DNA of 64,000 nt from contig NZ_JABXYK010000009.1 in NCBI RefSeq assembly GCF_013378445.1, positions 124,001 to 188,000 on the forward strand, given 5' to 3'. The notes below the pieces were generated by a model. The model did not search any database. It was not told the DNA's origin and saw nothing but the letters and a program-made list of their open reading frames with translations. The position numbers and the translations under genes are program-made. The stretch is from Mycoplana rhizolycopersici. Its GTDB lineage: Bacteria > Pseudomonadota > Alphaproteobacteria > Rhizobiales > Rhizobiaceae. Below are positions 18,397-26,255 of the stretch, one piece after another. Position 1 is the first letter of the stretch. Each line of letters begins with the position of its first letter.

Positions 18397-19389
18397 ATGA
18401 CCCAATTCGACGTGCTGACGGTCGGCAACGCGATTGTCGACATCATCGCCCGCTGCGACGAAACTTTCCTCACTGACAACGCCATCATCAAGGGCGCGAT
18501 GAACCTCATCGACGCCGAGCGCGCCGAGTTGCTCTATTCGCGGATGGGACCGGCGGTGGAGGCCTCAGGCGGCAGCGCCGGCAACACGGCCGCCGGCATT
18601 GCCAGCTTCGGCGGGCGCGCGGCCTATTTCGGCAAGGTGGCAAGGGACCAGCTCGGCGACATCTTCACGCACGACATTCGCGCGCAGGGCGTCCACTTCG
18701 CGACCAGCCCGCTCGACCGCCTTCCGCCGACCGCGCGATCGATGATCTTCGTCACCGAGGACGGCGAACGCTCGATGAACACCTATCTCGGTGCCTGCGT
18801 CGAGCTTGGTCCCGAGGACGTCGAGGAGGAGGTCGTGGCCGCGGCCAAGGTGACCTATTTCGAGGGCTATCTCTGGGATCCTCCGCGCGCCAAGGAAGCC
18901 ATTCTCGCCTGCGCCCGCATTGCCCACGCCAACGGGCGCGAGATGTCGATGACGCTTTCCGACAGCTTCTGCGTCCATCGTTACCGCGACGAATTCCTGG
19001 ATCTGATGCGTTCGGGAACCGTCGACATCGTGTTCGCCAACAAGACCGAGGTCCTGGCGCTCTACGAGACGGAAAACTTCGAGTATGCGCTGTCGATGAT
19101 CGAAAAGGACTGCCGCCTGGCGATCGTGACGATGAGCGAGGAGGGTTCGATCCTCATGAAGGACGGCGAACGCGTGCGGGTGCACGCCACCTCGATCGAG
19201 GCGGTGGTGGATACGACCGGGGCCGGCGATCTCTATGCCGCCGGCTTCCTTCACGGCTACACGCAAGGCCGCTCGCTTGAAGACTGCGGCAAGCTCGGCA
19301 GCCTTGCCGCGGGCATCGTGATCGAGCAGATCGGGCCGCGGCCGATGGTTTCCCTTGCGGACGCAGCAACGGAGGCCGGGCTCGCCTGA
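18397..19389 (+). CDS. PfkB-family sugar/nucleoside kinase (adenosine kinase-like)
   Basis: A 330-residue ribokinase-fold kinase. The first PfkB signature is seen in ASGGSAGNTAAGIASFGGRAAYFGKVARDQLG, and the second in DTTGAGDLYAAGFLHGYTQG with catalytic base D278. The N-terminal FDVLTVGNAIVDIIARCDETFL resembles the alphaproteobacterial adenosine kinase group more than fructose or ribose kinases. The substrate is therefore likely adenosine or a related nucleoside in purine salvage, but the fold alone does not prove it. It ends tail-to-tail with the SH3 protein gene. Confidence 0.85.
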   Translation: MTQFDVLTVGNAIVDIIARCDETFLTDNAIIKGAMNLIDAERAELLYSRMGPAVEASGGSAGNTAAGIASFGGRAAYFGKVARDQLGDIFTHDIRAQGVHFATSPLDRLPPTARSMIFVTEDGERSMNTYLGACVELGPEDVEEEVVAAAKVTYFEGYLWDPPRAKEAILACARIAHANGREMSMTLSDSFCVHRYRDEFLDLMRSGTVDIVFANKTEVLALYETENFEYALSMIEKDCRLAIVTMSEEGSILMKDGERVRVHATSIEAVVDTTGAGDLYAAGFLHGYTQGRSLEDCGKLGSLAAGIVIEQIGPRPMVSLADAATEAGLA

Positions 19390-19407
19390 GCCCCGCCGGC
19401 GAGGCCG

Positions 19408-19950
19408 CTACTTGAAGGCTTCGCCGGGATAGGCGCCCCATATTTCGGCCTGCGAAACCCAACCGCCGGCGCCTTCGACCTCGGCCCTGCACCAGTCGCC
19501 GTTGCATTCGCCGACCTTGATGACGACGCCGGGCTCGAGCTTGGCGATGATGGCGCTCGACGACTGGGGATCCCGCCGCATGTTGACGAAGACGTCCGCG
19601 CCCTTGCCGCGCATCCAGGGTGCGGTGACCGCCGTGCGCTCTCCCGACAGGAGCGCCTGGTTGACCCAACCTTCCGTGCCGTCGGCGTCGCGGATCCGGC
19701 GCCAGTTGTCGTACTCCTGGATGATCTCGACCGGGACGCCCGATTTCATGTAGCGCCAGGCGACCGCGTAGTCGACGCTGGGCCCCACGCGCAGGTTCAC
19801 GCTCTTGGCCTTGAGACTGACGAAACGCGGCAGGGGCAGCCCGCTCGGACCTTTTGCAGCTTGGGCGAAGGCGTTGGGAACTGCCTGGGATCCCAGGGCC
19901 ATCAAGGCGACCAACACAACGGTGCGGATGCGAAAATGTAAGTGACGCAT
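19408..19950 (-). CDS. Exported protein with two bacterial SH3 domains
   Basis: A 180-residue periplasmic protein with a signal peptide (RIRTVVLVALMALGSQAVPNAFA). Two SH3-type repeats follow: SLKAKSVNLRVGPSVDYAVAW...GWVNQALLSG and GADVFVNMRRDPQSSSAIIAKLEPG...GGWVSQAEIWG. Such pairs are thought to bind peptidoglycan or proteins; no enzyme domain is attached. The start is the ATG at 19950 with GGAAG upstream; a GTG at 19962 is in frame but poorly spaced from that site. The role is unknown. Confidence 0.82.
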   Translation of the reverse strand: MRHLHFRIRTVVLVALMALGSQAVPNAFAQAAKGPSGLPLPRFVSLKAKSVNLRVGPSVDYAVAWRYMKSGVPVEIIQEYDNWRRIRDADGTEGWVNQALLSGERTAVTAPWMRGKGADVFVNMRRDPQSSSAIIAKLEPGVVIKVGECNGDWCRAEVEGAGGWVSQAEIWGAYPGEAFK

Positions 19951-20133
19951 GACGTGATCCACTTCCAGCCAGACAAGGCATCCGGTGACCGGACCCCGGC
20001 CGAAGCACGCAATTCGCGCGACCGGTCTTCAGAGCGGATTGTCTTCGCGACGGGGTCTGGTAGAAAATGCCCTTGATGAAGCAAGTCTTGCCTATCTTGG
20101 TTAAGGACCCGTCAACAGGACGCCGAACGGACC

Positions 20134-21138
20134 ATGACGAACAAGAAAAAGCCGAAGGTCTACCTCACCCGCCGACTGCCCGACGTGGTCGAAACGCGCA
20201 TGCGCGAATTGTTCGATGCCGAGCTCAATATCGAGGACACCCCGCGCACGCAGCCGGAGTTGGTGGCGGCAGTCAGGAGCCATGACGTGCTGGTGCCGAC
20301 GGTCACGGACCGAATCGACGCGGCGCTGATCGAGCAGGCAGGCCCGCAGCTCAAGCTTATCGCCAGCTTCTCCAACGGTGTGGACCATATCGACGTGGAC
20401 GCGGCGGCGCGGCGCGGCATCACCGTCACCAACACGCCGAACGTTCTGACCGAGGATACCGCCGACATGACCATGGCGCTGATCCTGTCGGTGCCCAGAA
20501 GGCTTGCCGAGGGCGCGCACCTTCTGACCGACCGCAAGGGCGAGTGGGCCGGCTGGTCGCCCACCTGGATGCTCGGGCACAGGATCTGGGGCAAGCGCCT
20601 CGGCATTGTCGGCATGGGCCGGATCGGCACCGCCGTCGCCCGCCGCGCCAAGGCCTTCGGCCTGTCGATCCACTACCACAACCGCCACCGCGTGAGCACG
20701 GCGACGGAAGAGGCGCTGGAGGCAACCTACTGGGACAGCCTCGACCAGATGCTAGCGCGCGTCGACATCGTCTCGGTCAACTGCCCCTCGACGCCTGCGA
20801 CCTACCATCTGCTCTCCGCCCGGCGGCTGGCGCTGATGCAGCCGTCGAGCTACATCGTCAACACCGCACGCGGAGGGATCATCGACGAGGTGGCGCTGAT
20901 AAAATCTCTGCGCGAAGGAAAGATCGCCGGCGCCGGCCTCGACGTGTTCGAGCATGAACCCGCCGTCAACCCGAAACTGGTCAAGCTTGCGACCGAAGGC
21001 AAGGTGGTGCTCCTGCCGCATATGGGGTCTGCAACGCTGGAAGGGCGGATCGAGATGGGCGAGAAGGTCGTCATCAACATCCGCACCTTCTTCGACGGCC
21101 ACCGCCCGCCCGACCGGGTCCTGCCCGGGCGCACCTGA
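20134..21138 (+). CDS. D-2-hydroxyacid dehydrogenase (glyoxylate/hydroxypyruvate reductase type)
   Basis: A 334-residue NAD(P)H-dependent 2-ketoacid reductase. The Rossmann motif is GIVGMGRIGTAVARRAKAFG with downstream basic residues (HNRHR), suggesting NADPH. The catalytic triad residues lie in NTARGGIIDE (Arg), the GLDVFEHEP block (Glu) and LLPHMGSAT (His). LIASFSNGVDHIDVDAA is the substrate-loop block of the GyaR/formate-dehydrogenase-related group. It probably reduces glyoxylate or hydroxypyruvate. It stands alone between the SH3 gene and a convergent GNAT gene. Confidence 0.87.
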   Translation: MTNKKKPKVYLTRRLPDVVETRMRELFDAELNIEDTPRTQPELVAAVRSHDVLVPTVTDRIDAALIEQAGPQLKLIASFSNGVDHIDVDAAARRGITVTNTPNVLTEDTADMTMALILSVPRRLAEGAHLLTDRKGEWAGWSPTWMLGHRIWGKRLGIVGMGRIGTAVARRAKAFGLSIHYHNRHRVSTATEEALEATYWDSLDQMLARVDIVSVNCPSTPATYHLLSARRLALMQPSSYIVNTARGGIIDEVALIKSLREGKIAGAGLDVFEHEPAVNPKLVKLATEGKVVLLPHMGSATLEGRIEMGEKVVINIRTFFDGHRPPDRVLPGRT

Positions 21139-21165
21139 CGCTGCCAGCCAGGCGGAGGCAAGGGT

Positions 21166-21633
21166 TCAGAGGCGCTTCGTCATCTCGATGGATGTCGTCC
21201 GGTCGAAGCCCAGATGACGGTTCTCGGCCGTCTTCTCGAAGCCCATGGCGTGGAAACGTCCGTGGTTTTCCGTGAGTTCGATCCGCGTCTCCAGCCGCAT
21301 CGCCTGAAGGGACAAGCTGCGGGCCTCGGCCTCAGTCGCCATCAACAGCGCGCGGCCGATGCCCTCCCCCTGCCGGTCCGGCACCACCGCAAGCTTACCG
21401 ATGTAGAGGCGCTGCTGCTCCGGGCGGCAGAAGATGCAGCCCACCAACCGCTGGTCGTCGACCGCCAAAAAGACGATTTCGGACAGCGCCTTTTCCTTCA
21501 GGCTAGCCGGCGTCAGGCGGTGGGCCGAGGACGGCGGATCGATGCGGGCGTCCATGTAGGCGAAGGCGGTGCGTATCATCGCCAGCAGTTCGTCGTAGCG
21601 GTCGAAGGACGGCTCCAGGCGGCGGACCTGCAT
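21166..21633 (-). CDS. GNAT family N-acetyltransferase
   Basis: A 155-residue acetyl-CoA-dependent acetyltransferase. The acetyl-CoA loop is in LYIGKLAVVPDRQGEGIGRALLMATEAEA, followed by LRLETRIELTENHGRFHAMGF. The start codon overlaps the stop of the moeB-like gene (TGATG), so the two are translationally coupled; a GTG one codon upstream would overlap by four bases. The substrate is not predictable. It is last in a recF-moeB-GNAT run on the minus strand. Confidence 0.83.
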   Translation of the reverse strand: MQVRRLEPSFDRYDELLAMIRTAFAYMDARIDPPSSAHRLTPASLKEKALSEIVFLAVDDQRLVGCIFCRPEQQRLYIGKLAVVPDRQGEGIGRALLMATEAEARSLSLQAMRLETRIELTENHGRFHAMGFEKTAENRHLGFDRTTSIEMTKRL

Positions 21634-22433
21634 CACCGGGCCTCCTTGCGGCGACGGTAGCGCATGACGTCGAAACGTGCCGCAAGCCCGTCATACAAAA
21701 GCAGCCGTCCGACGAGGGGCTCGCCGGCGCCGGTGATGAGCTTGATCGCTTCCATCGCCATCAGCGTGCCGATCACGCCGGTCAGCGCGCCCACGATGCC
21801 GACCTCGGCGCAGGAGGGAACGACGCCGGGCGGAGGCGCTTCTGGAAAAAGGTCGCGGTAGGCCGGATTGGTTTTCCCGTCGTCATCCGTTTCCCACGGC
21901 TTCAGCACCGTCAGCGAGCCATCGAAGCGGCCGACCGCGCCGGTGACGAGCGGCACCCGTGTTGCCTCCGCCGCATCGGCGGCGGCATAGCGTGTCTCGA
22001 AGTTGTCCGACCCGTCGACCAGAAGATCGAAGCCTGCCAGAAGCTGCGTCGCGGTATCGGGCGTGAACCGACGCTCGAAGGCCGTGACCCGCACATGCGG
22101 ATTGATCGCAGCGATGGCTGTCGCAGCACTTGCGACCTTCTTCTGTCCGATCGCGCCGGTCGCGTGGATCACCTGCCGCTGCAGGTTCGACAGCGCGACG
22201 ATGTCATCATCGACGATGCCGATATGGCCGACGCCGGCGGCTGCGAGATACTGCAGCACGGGGGCGCCGAGACCGCCCGCGCCAATAACCAGAACGGACG
22301 CGTTCTTCAGCCGTTGCTGCCCTGCCCCGCCGATCTCCGAGAGAACGATGTGGCGCCGGTAACGCTCGATCTCGTCTGGCGCCAGCGCATCCCCACCCGG
22401 TATCCTGTCGAGCCTGGTTTTGTCGCCGGTCAC
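21633..22433 (-). CDS. moeB: Molybdopterin-synthase adenylyltransferase, MoeB/ThiF/HesA family
   Basis: E1-like enzyme that adenylates the C-terminus of a ubiquitin-like sulfur carrier (MoaD or ThiS). It has 266 residues from the GTG at 22433 (GGAGACGG upstream). The nucleotide loop is GAGGLG (51-56); DLLVDGSDNFETRY is the adenylation block, and C208 in VVPSCAEVGIVGALTG is the conserved crossover cysteine. The two CxxC zinc pairs of E. coli MoeB are missing. Absence of other moa/thi genes nearby leaves the partner open. It lies 22 bases behind recF. Confidence 0.82.
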   Translation of the reverse strand: MTGDKTRLDRIPGGDALAPDEIERYRRHIVLSEIGGAGQQRLKNASVLVIGAGGLGAPVLQYLAAAGVGHIGIVDDDIVALSNLQRQVIHATGAIGQKKVASAATAIAAINPHVRVTAFERRFTPDTATQLLAGFDLLVDGSDNFETRYAAADAAEATRVPLVTGAVGRFDGSLTVLKPWETDDDGKTNPAYRDLFPEAPPPGVVPSCAEVGIVGALTGVIGTLMAMEAIKLITGAGEPLVGRLLLYDGLAARFDVMRYRRRKEAR

Positions 22434-22455
22434 GTGCCGTCTCCGAAGTTCCGTT

Positions 22456-23580
22456 TCATCCCTCGATCCTGCCGTTTTCGACGTTCAGCAGGCGCGCGCG
22501 CTCACCGAGCGCCGCAAACATCGCACGATCCGTTCCCGTCATGAAGGCCTGCCCGCCGAGCGCGTCGATACGATCGAACAGGGCCGCACGTCGCCCCTCG
22601 TCGAGATGGGCGGTGATCTCGTCCAGCAACAGCACCGGGGCATGTCCGGTCATGCCTGCGACGAGACCGGCATGGGCGAGGATCATCCCGACCAGCAGCG
22701 CCTTCTGCTCGCCGGTGGAGCAACGGGCCGCGTCCATGCCCTTTTCCCGATGGCGGATGAGGAGATCGACGCGGTGCGGGCCGTCGAGCGTTCGGCCGGC
22801 GGCGGCATCGCGAAAGCGGCCGTCGCGCAGGAGGGCGGCATATTCCTCCTCGATCTCGTAGGCGGGACGATCAAGCCGGTCGTCCAGAAATCCGCTCAGC
22901 GTCATGGAGGAAGACGGGAACGGCCCTTCGTCGCGAGACGCCTCGACGATATCGGCGAGCAGGCCGACCAGTTCCCGGCGCGCCAGCGCCATGGCGACGC
23001 CGAGCTCGGCCATCTGCGTTTCCAGTGCGTCCAGCCAGCGCGCATCGGGCCGGGGTTCCGACAGCAGGCGGTTGCGCCCACGCATCGCCTTTTCAAAATC
23101 GGCGGCCCTTCGCCCGTGTTCCGGGTCGAGCGACAGGACGAGCCGATCGAGGAAGCGGCGGCGATCGGAGGAGGAACCGGTGAATAGCCCATCCATCGAG
23201 GGCGTCAGCCAGACGACGCGCAAATGGTCAAGAAGTTCATCCACCGAACGTACCGTCGTGCCGTTCAGCCTGAGGCGACGCGATTGCCCGTCCTCGCCGG
23301 CATCCGTACCCGTGCCGATCTCGACTTCGCCCTGCATGCCGTCGATTGCCGCGAAAACGCTGAAGCCGCCGGCCGCACCCTCGCGGGCGACGTCGGCATA
23401 GGCCGCCCGGCGCAGCCCGCGTCCGGGAGAGAGGAACGAGACGGCCTCCATGAGGTTCGTCTTTCCCGCACCGTTTGCGCCGGTGAGTACGACATGGCGA
23501 TCATCGAGCCCGAGCGCGACTGACGCATAGTTGCGAAAATCGTGAAGCTTGAGGCTGTAAATGGTGACCTTGTGGGGCAT
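22456..23580 (-). CDS. recF: DNA replication/recombination protein RecF
   Basis: SMC-like ATPase loading RecA at gaps with RecOR; 374 residues, the usual length. The N-terminal LKLHDFRNYASVAL, Walker A GANGAGKT (34-41) and SSDRRRFLDRLVLSLDPEH (RecF signature) are present. Near the C-terminus are the ABC signature CSTGEQKALLVGMILAHA and Walker B PVLLLDEITAHLD. Here it is not beside dnaA/dnaN/gyrB, as is common in alphaproteobacteria, but is followed by moeB. It is divergent from the first polysaccharide-locus gene (186-base gap). Confidence 0.95.
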   Translation of the reverse strand: MPHKVTIYSLKLHDFRNYASVALGLDDRHVVLTGANGAGKTNLMEAVSFLSPGRGLRRAAYADVAREGAAGGFSVFAAIDGMQGEVEIGTGTDAGEDGQSRRLRLNGTTVRSVDELLDHLRVVWLTPSMDGLFTGSSSDRRRFLDRLVLSLDPEHGRRAADFEKAMRGRNRLLSEPRPDARWLDALETQMAELGVAMALARRELVGLLADIVEASRDEGPFPSSSMTLSGFLDDRLDRPAYEIEEEYAALLRDGRFRDAAAGRTLDGPHRVDLLIRHREKGMDAARCSTGEQKALLVGMILAHAGLVAGMTGHAPVLLLDEITAHLDEGRRAALFDRIDALGGQAFMTGTDRAMFAALGERARLLNVENGRIEG

Positions 23581-23766
23581 CGGGCATCCGGCTCTTTCGC
23601 CAGAGAGCTATGCCGAAGCGTTCCCCGACGCAAGGCCATCGGGGTACCTTCTCCAAAATCCGATACATTGCCGCTGCGACGTTCATTCCGCCTTAACGCC
23701 TCGTCCGGACAATGGTGCGGCCGTATCCGCGACCAGCCGGGAGCGGCCTCCGTCCTCAAGGTCGAC

Positions 23767-24675
23767 ATGACGCCGAACGAACGATCATTCCGCCTCTCCC
23801 TCGTGGTGGCCACGCTTGGCCGCACCGAGGAGCTGTCGCGTCTGTTTCGGTCGCTGGCGGAGCAGAACGGAAGTGATTTCGAGGTGATCGTCGTCGACCA
23901 GAACGAGGACGACCGTCTGCTGGATATTGTCGCGCCGTTCTCGCGGACGCTGGAGATCGTGCACCTGAAGACCTCGAGGAAGGGCGTCTGCCGTGCCCGC
24001 AATCTCGGCGCGGCCCAGGCGCGCGGCGAATGGCTCATGTTTCCGGACGACGACTGCTGGTATCCGGCCGACCTGCTGGAACGGTATTTCCGCCTGACGG
24101 ACCGCATGCCCGCCGCCTTCTATTGCGGCCGGGCCACCAATGCCGCCGGCTCCACCATCATGGGCCAGTTCGAGACCGAAGCGACGACAATCGACCGCAG
24201 CAACGTCTGGACGACACTGATCGAGTGGATGCTCCTCGTGCGGCGAAGCGCTTTTGCCGCGACCGGCGGGTTCGACGAGAAGATCGGACCCGGCTCGGGC
24301 ACGCCGTGGGGGGCATACGAAATCCAGGACCTTGCACTGACGCTCATCGAACGCGGCGAGACGGGGTACTACGATCCTTCCCTTTTCGGCCATCACCCCG
24401 AGGATGGCTGCGACCAGACCGTGCCCGAGAACATCGCCAAGATCCGCCGCTACAGCGCCGGCCTCGGCTATGTGATGCGCAAGCATCGCTTCGGCGCCGC
24501 CAGGTTTCTGCCGCGCCTCCTGCGGCCGATGGCCGGAATCGCGATCCATGCGCTCACGCTTCGGCCGGCCATGGCGCGGCGCTCGCAGCAGATCCTGATC
24601 GGCCGCTGGGACGGCTGGCGGACGTCCGCCGGCGCGATGCAACCGGCGCAGGATATCTTAACGTATGAACACTAG
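23767..24675 (+). CDS. Glycosyltransferase family 2
   Basis: A 302-residue GT-A glycosyltransferase that would add a sugar to a lipid-linked or growing glycan at the cytosolic membrane face. The nucleotide-sugar motifs are LSLVVATLGRTEELSRLFRS and FEVIVVDQNEDDR, and the metal-binding acidic cluster is FPDDDCWYP. The acceptor-side block GGFDEKIGPGSGTPWGAYEIQDLAL includes the ED-like acidic residues. The ATG at 23767 is preferred because the frame upstream overlaps the recF promoter region. It is the first gene of the polysaccharide locus and is followed 48 bases later by the flippase gene. Confidence 0.87.
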   Translation: MTPNERSFRLSLVVATLGRTEELSRLFRSLAEQNGSDFEVIVVDQNEDDRLLDIVAPFSRTLEIVHLKTSRKGVCRARNLGAAQARGEWLMFPDDDCWYPADLLERYFRLTDRMPAAFYCGRATNAAGSTIMGQFETEATTIDRSNVWTTLIEWMLLVRRSAFAATGGFDEKIGPGSGTPWGAYEIQDLALTLIERGETGYYDPSLFGHHPEDGCDQTVPENIAKIRRYSAGLGYVMRKHRFGAARFLPRLLRPMAGIAIHALTLRPAMARRSQQILIGRWDGWRTSAGAMQPAQDILTYEH

Positions 24676-24723
24676 TTTTCCCCCGGGGCCGGCAGGGCCC
24701 TTCAGGGCAGGCAGCAAGGCGCA

Positions 24724-26247
24724 ATGAGCAAGGGCATCATGTCGAATTCGATCATGAACGCGGCGGCGGGAATGCTGCTGCTCGTGACCGGCTTTGCCTG
24801 CTCGATTGCCATCGCCCGCCTCCTCGGGCCTGAGGCGAACGGCACCATTGCCTTTGCGCTCTGGGTCGCCACGACCGGTGCGCTCGTCGCCGAACTCGGG
24901 ACCGGCGTGCTTTTGATGCGCTGCCTTCCCCAGTTGAAGGCGCGTGGCCTTGGCACCCAGGACCGGCGCGGTTTCGCCGCCTATCTCGCCTTGCCTGTGC
25001 TCGTCTCCACCGTCCTGCTCGTGATCCTCTATGCGTCCGCTTCGTGGGAAGCCGAGCGCGAAGCGGTGATCGGCACGCCGGAAAGCATCGTCATCCTTAC
25101 GGGCGCGCTTCTCTTCGTGCAGTCGATCGGGGCGCTGACGAAGAATTATCTGGTCGGCGAGCAGCGGCTTTCCGCCTTCTTCCGCATCACCGCTCTTTCG
25201 TCGACCTTGCAACTCATTCTCGTCATCGGCGGCGCCTTCGGCTGGGGCGTGGAGGGCGCGTTGCTCGGCTATATCGCCGGGCAGGCCGCACCCTTTGCCT
25301 TTGCGCTCGGGATCCTGCTGTCGCCGCGCAACAGCGCCGGCTTTGCGCCGAAGGCGCTGATATCGTCGTCGGCCGTCCTGTTCTTCGAATTCGTCCTGAG
25401 CGCGGTGTTCCTCAACCGGCCGGAGCTTTTCTTTCTCCAGCAGTTCCGGAGCCTGGAGGAAGTCGGCTTCTACGCCGTGGCGCTGTCGCTTGCCAATCTG
25501 GCGCTGCAACTGCCCGTGCAACTGACAGGCAGCCTGCTGCCGTTCTATGTCCATAGCCGAGAAGGCGCCGACGGCGTCTTGCCGGCCGGCATCTTCGCCG
25601 CCGTCACGCGCAGCTTCGCCTACATCACCTTTCCGCTCTGCTTCGGGCTTGCCGCCATCGCCGAGCCGCTCGTCGTGACGATCTATGGTGAGAGCTTCAG
25701 GCCGAGCGGTCTCATCGTCGCGATCCTCGCCGCCGGCTCGCCCGCCTTCGTCTTCAGCCAGCTGACGACGCAGTACCTCTACTCCATGGATCGCATCGGC
25801 ATCAGGCTGGTGACGACGGGTATCGGCGCGCTTGTCATGCTCATCGGCTGCATCGCCGTCATTCCGCAGTTCGGGGGGCCAGCCGGTGCGCTGGTACGCG
25901 GCGGCACCTTCCTGCTTATCTGCGTGCTTCTGCTTCGCAGCATGAAAAGCGCCGACATGTCGCCCCGGCTTGCGCTGACGGTCTGCAAGGTCGCGGCAGC
26001 GGCGGCAGTCTGCGGTCTCGTCGCCTTCGCCGTTACCGACATGGTCCCCGGTCTTGCAGGGCTGACGGCGGGTGTTATCGCCGGCGCATTGGCGTATGCC
26101 GTTTCCCTGCGTCTCATGCGCGCCGTCGATCCGGTGGATGCGCATGTCCTCGACATGGTCCTATCGCGATCATCGGCCCGCCTTGCCCCGCTTCGGCGCG
26201 GCTTGTCCTTCGTCGCCAGGGCGAAGGCGAATGCTCCCGCGGAGTGA
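24724..26247 (+). CDS. Polysaccharide flippase, Wzx/MVF-type
   Basis: A 507-residue inner-membrane protein with about 12-14 hydrophobic segments, beginning AAAGMLLLVTGFACSIAIARLLGPEANG, the typical first helix and loop of Wzx/PST transporters. It would flip undecaprenyl-linked repeat units to the periplasm. Later segments include LFFEFVLSAVFLNRPELFFL and FAYITFPLCFGLAAIAEPLVV. It overlaps or abuts the hydrolase gene downstream (GTGA at 26244), consistent with one operon of GT2, flippase and hydrolase. Confidence 0.85.
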   Translation: MSKGIMSNSIMNAAAGMLLLVTGFACSIAIARLLGPEANGTIAFALWVATTGALVAELGTGVLLMRCLPQLKARGLGTQDRRGFAAYLALPVLVSTVLLVILYASASWEAEREAVIGTPESIVILTGALLFVQSIGALTKNYLVGEQRLSAFFRITALSSTLQLILVIGGAFGWGVEGALLGYIAGQAAPFAFALGILLSPRNSAGFAPKALISSSAVLFFEFVLSAVFLNRPELFFLQQFRSLEEVGFYAVALSLANLALQLPVQLTGSLLPFYVHSREGADGVLPAGIFAAVTRSFAYITFPLCFGLAAIAEPLVVTIYGESFRPSGLIVAILAAGSPAFVFSQLTTQYLYSMDRIGIRLVTTGIGALVMLIGCIAVIPQFGGPAGALVRGGTFLLICVLLLRSMKSADMSPRLALTVCKVAAAAAVCGLVAFAVTDMVPGLAGLTAGVIAGALAYAVSLRLMRAVDPVDAHVLDMVLSRSSARLAPLRRGLSFVARAKANAPAE

Positions 26248-26255
26248 CTTGCCTA

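Noticed and set aside
20101-20116. TTAA-N7-TCAAC before the hydroxyacid dehydrogenase gene
   Set aside because: One mismatch in the core and only 18 bases from the start codon; weaker than the four exact TTAA-N7-TTAA sites.
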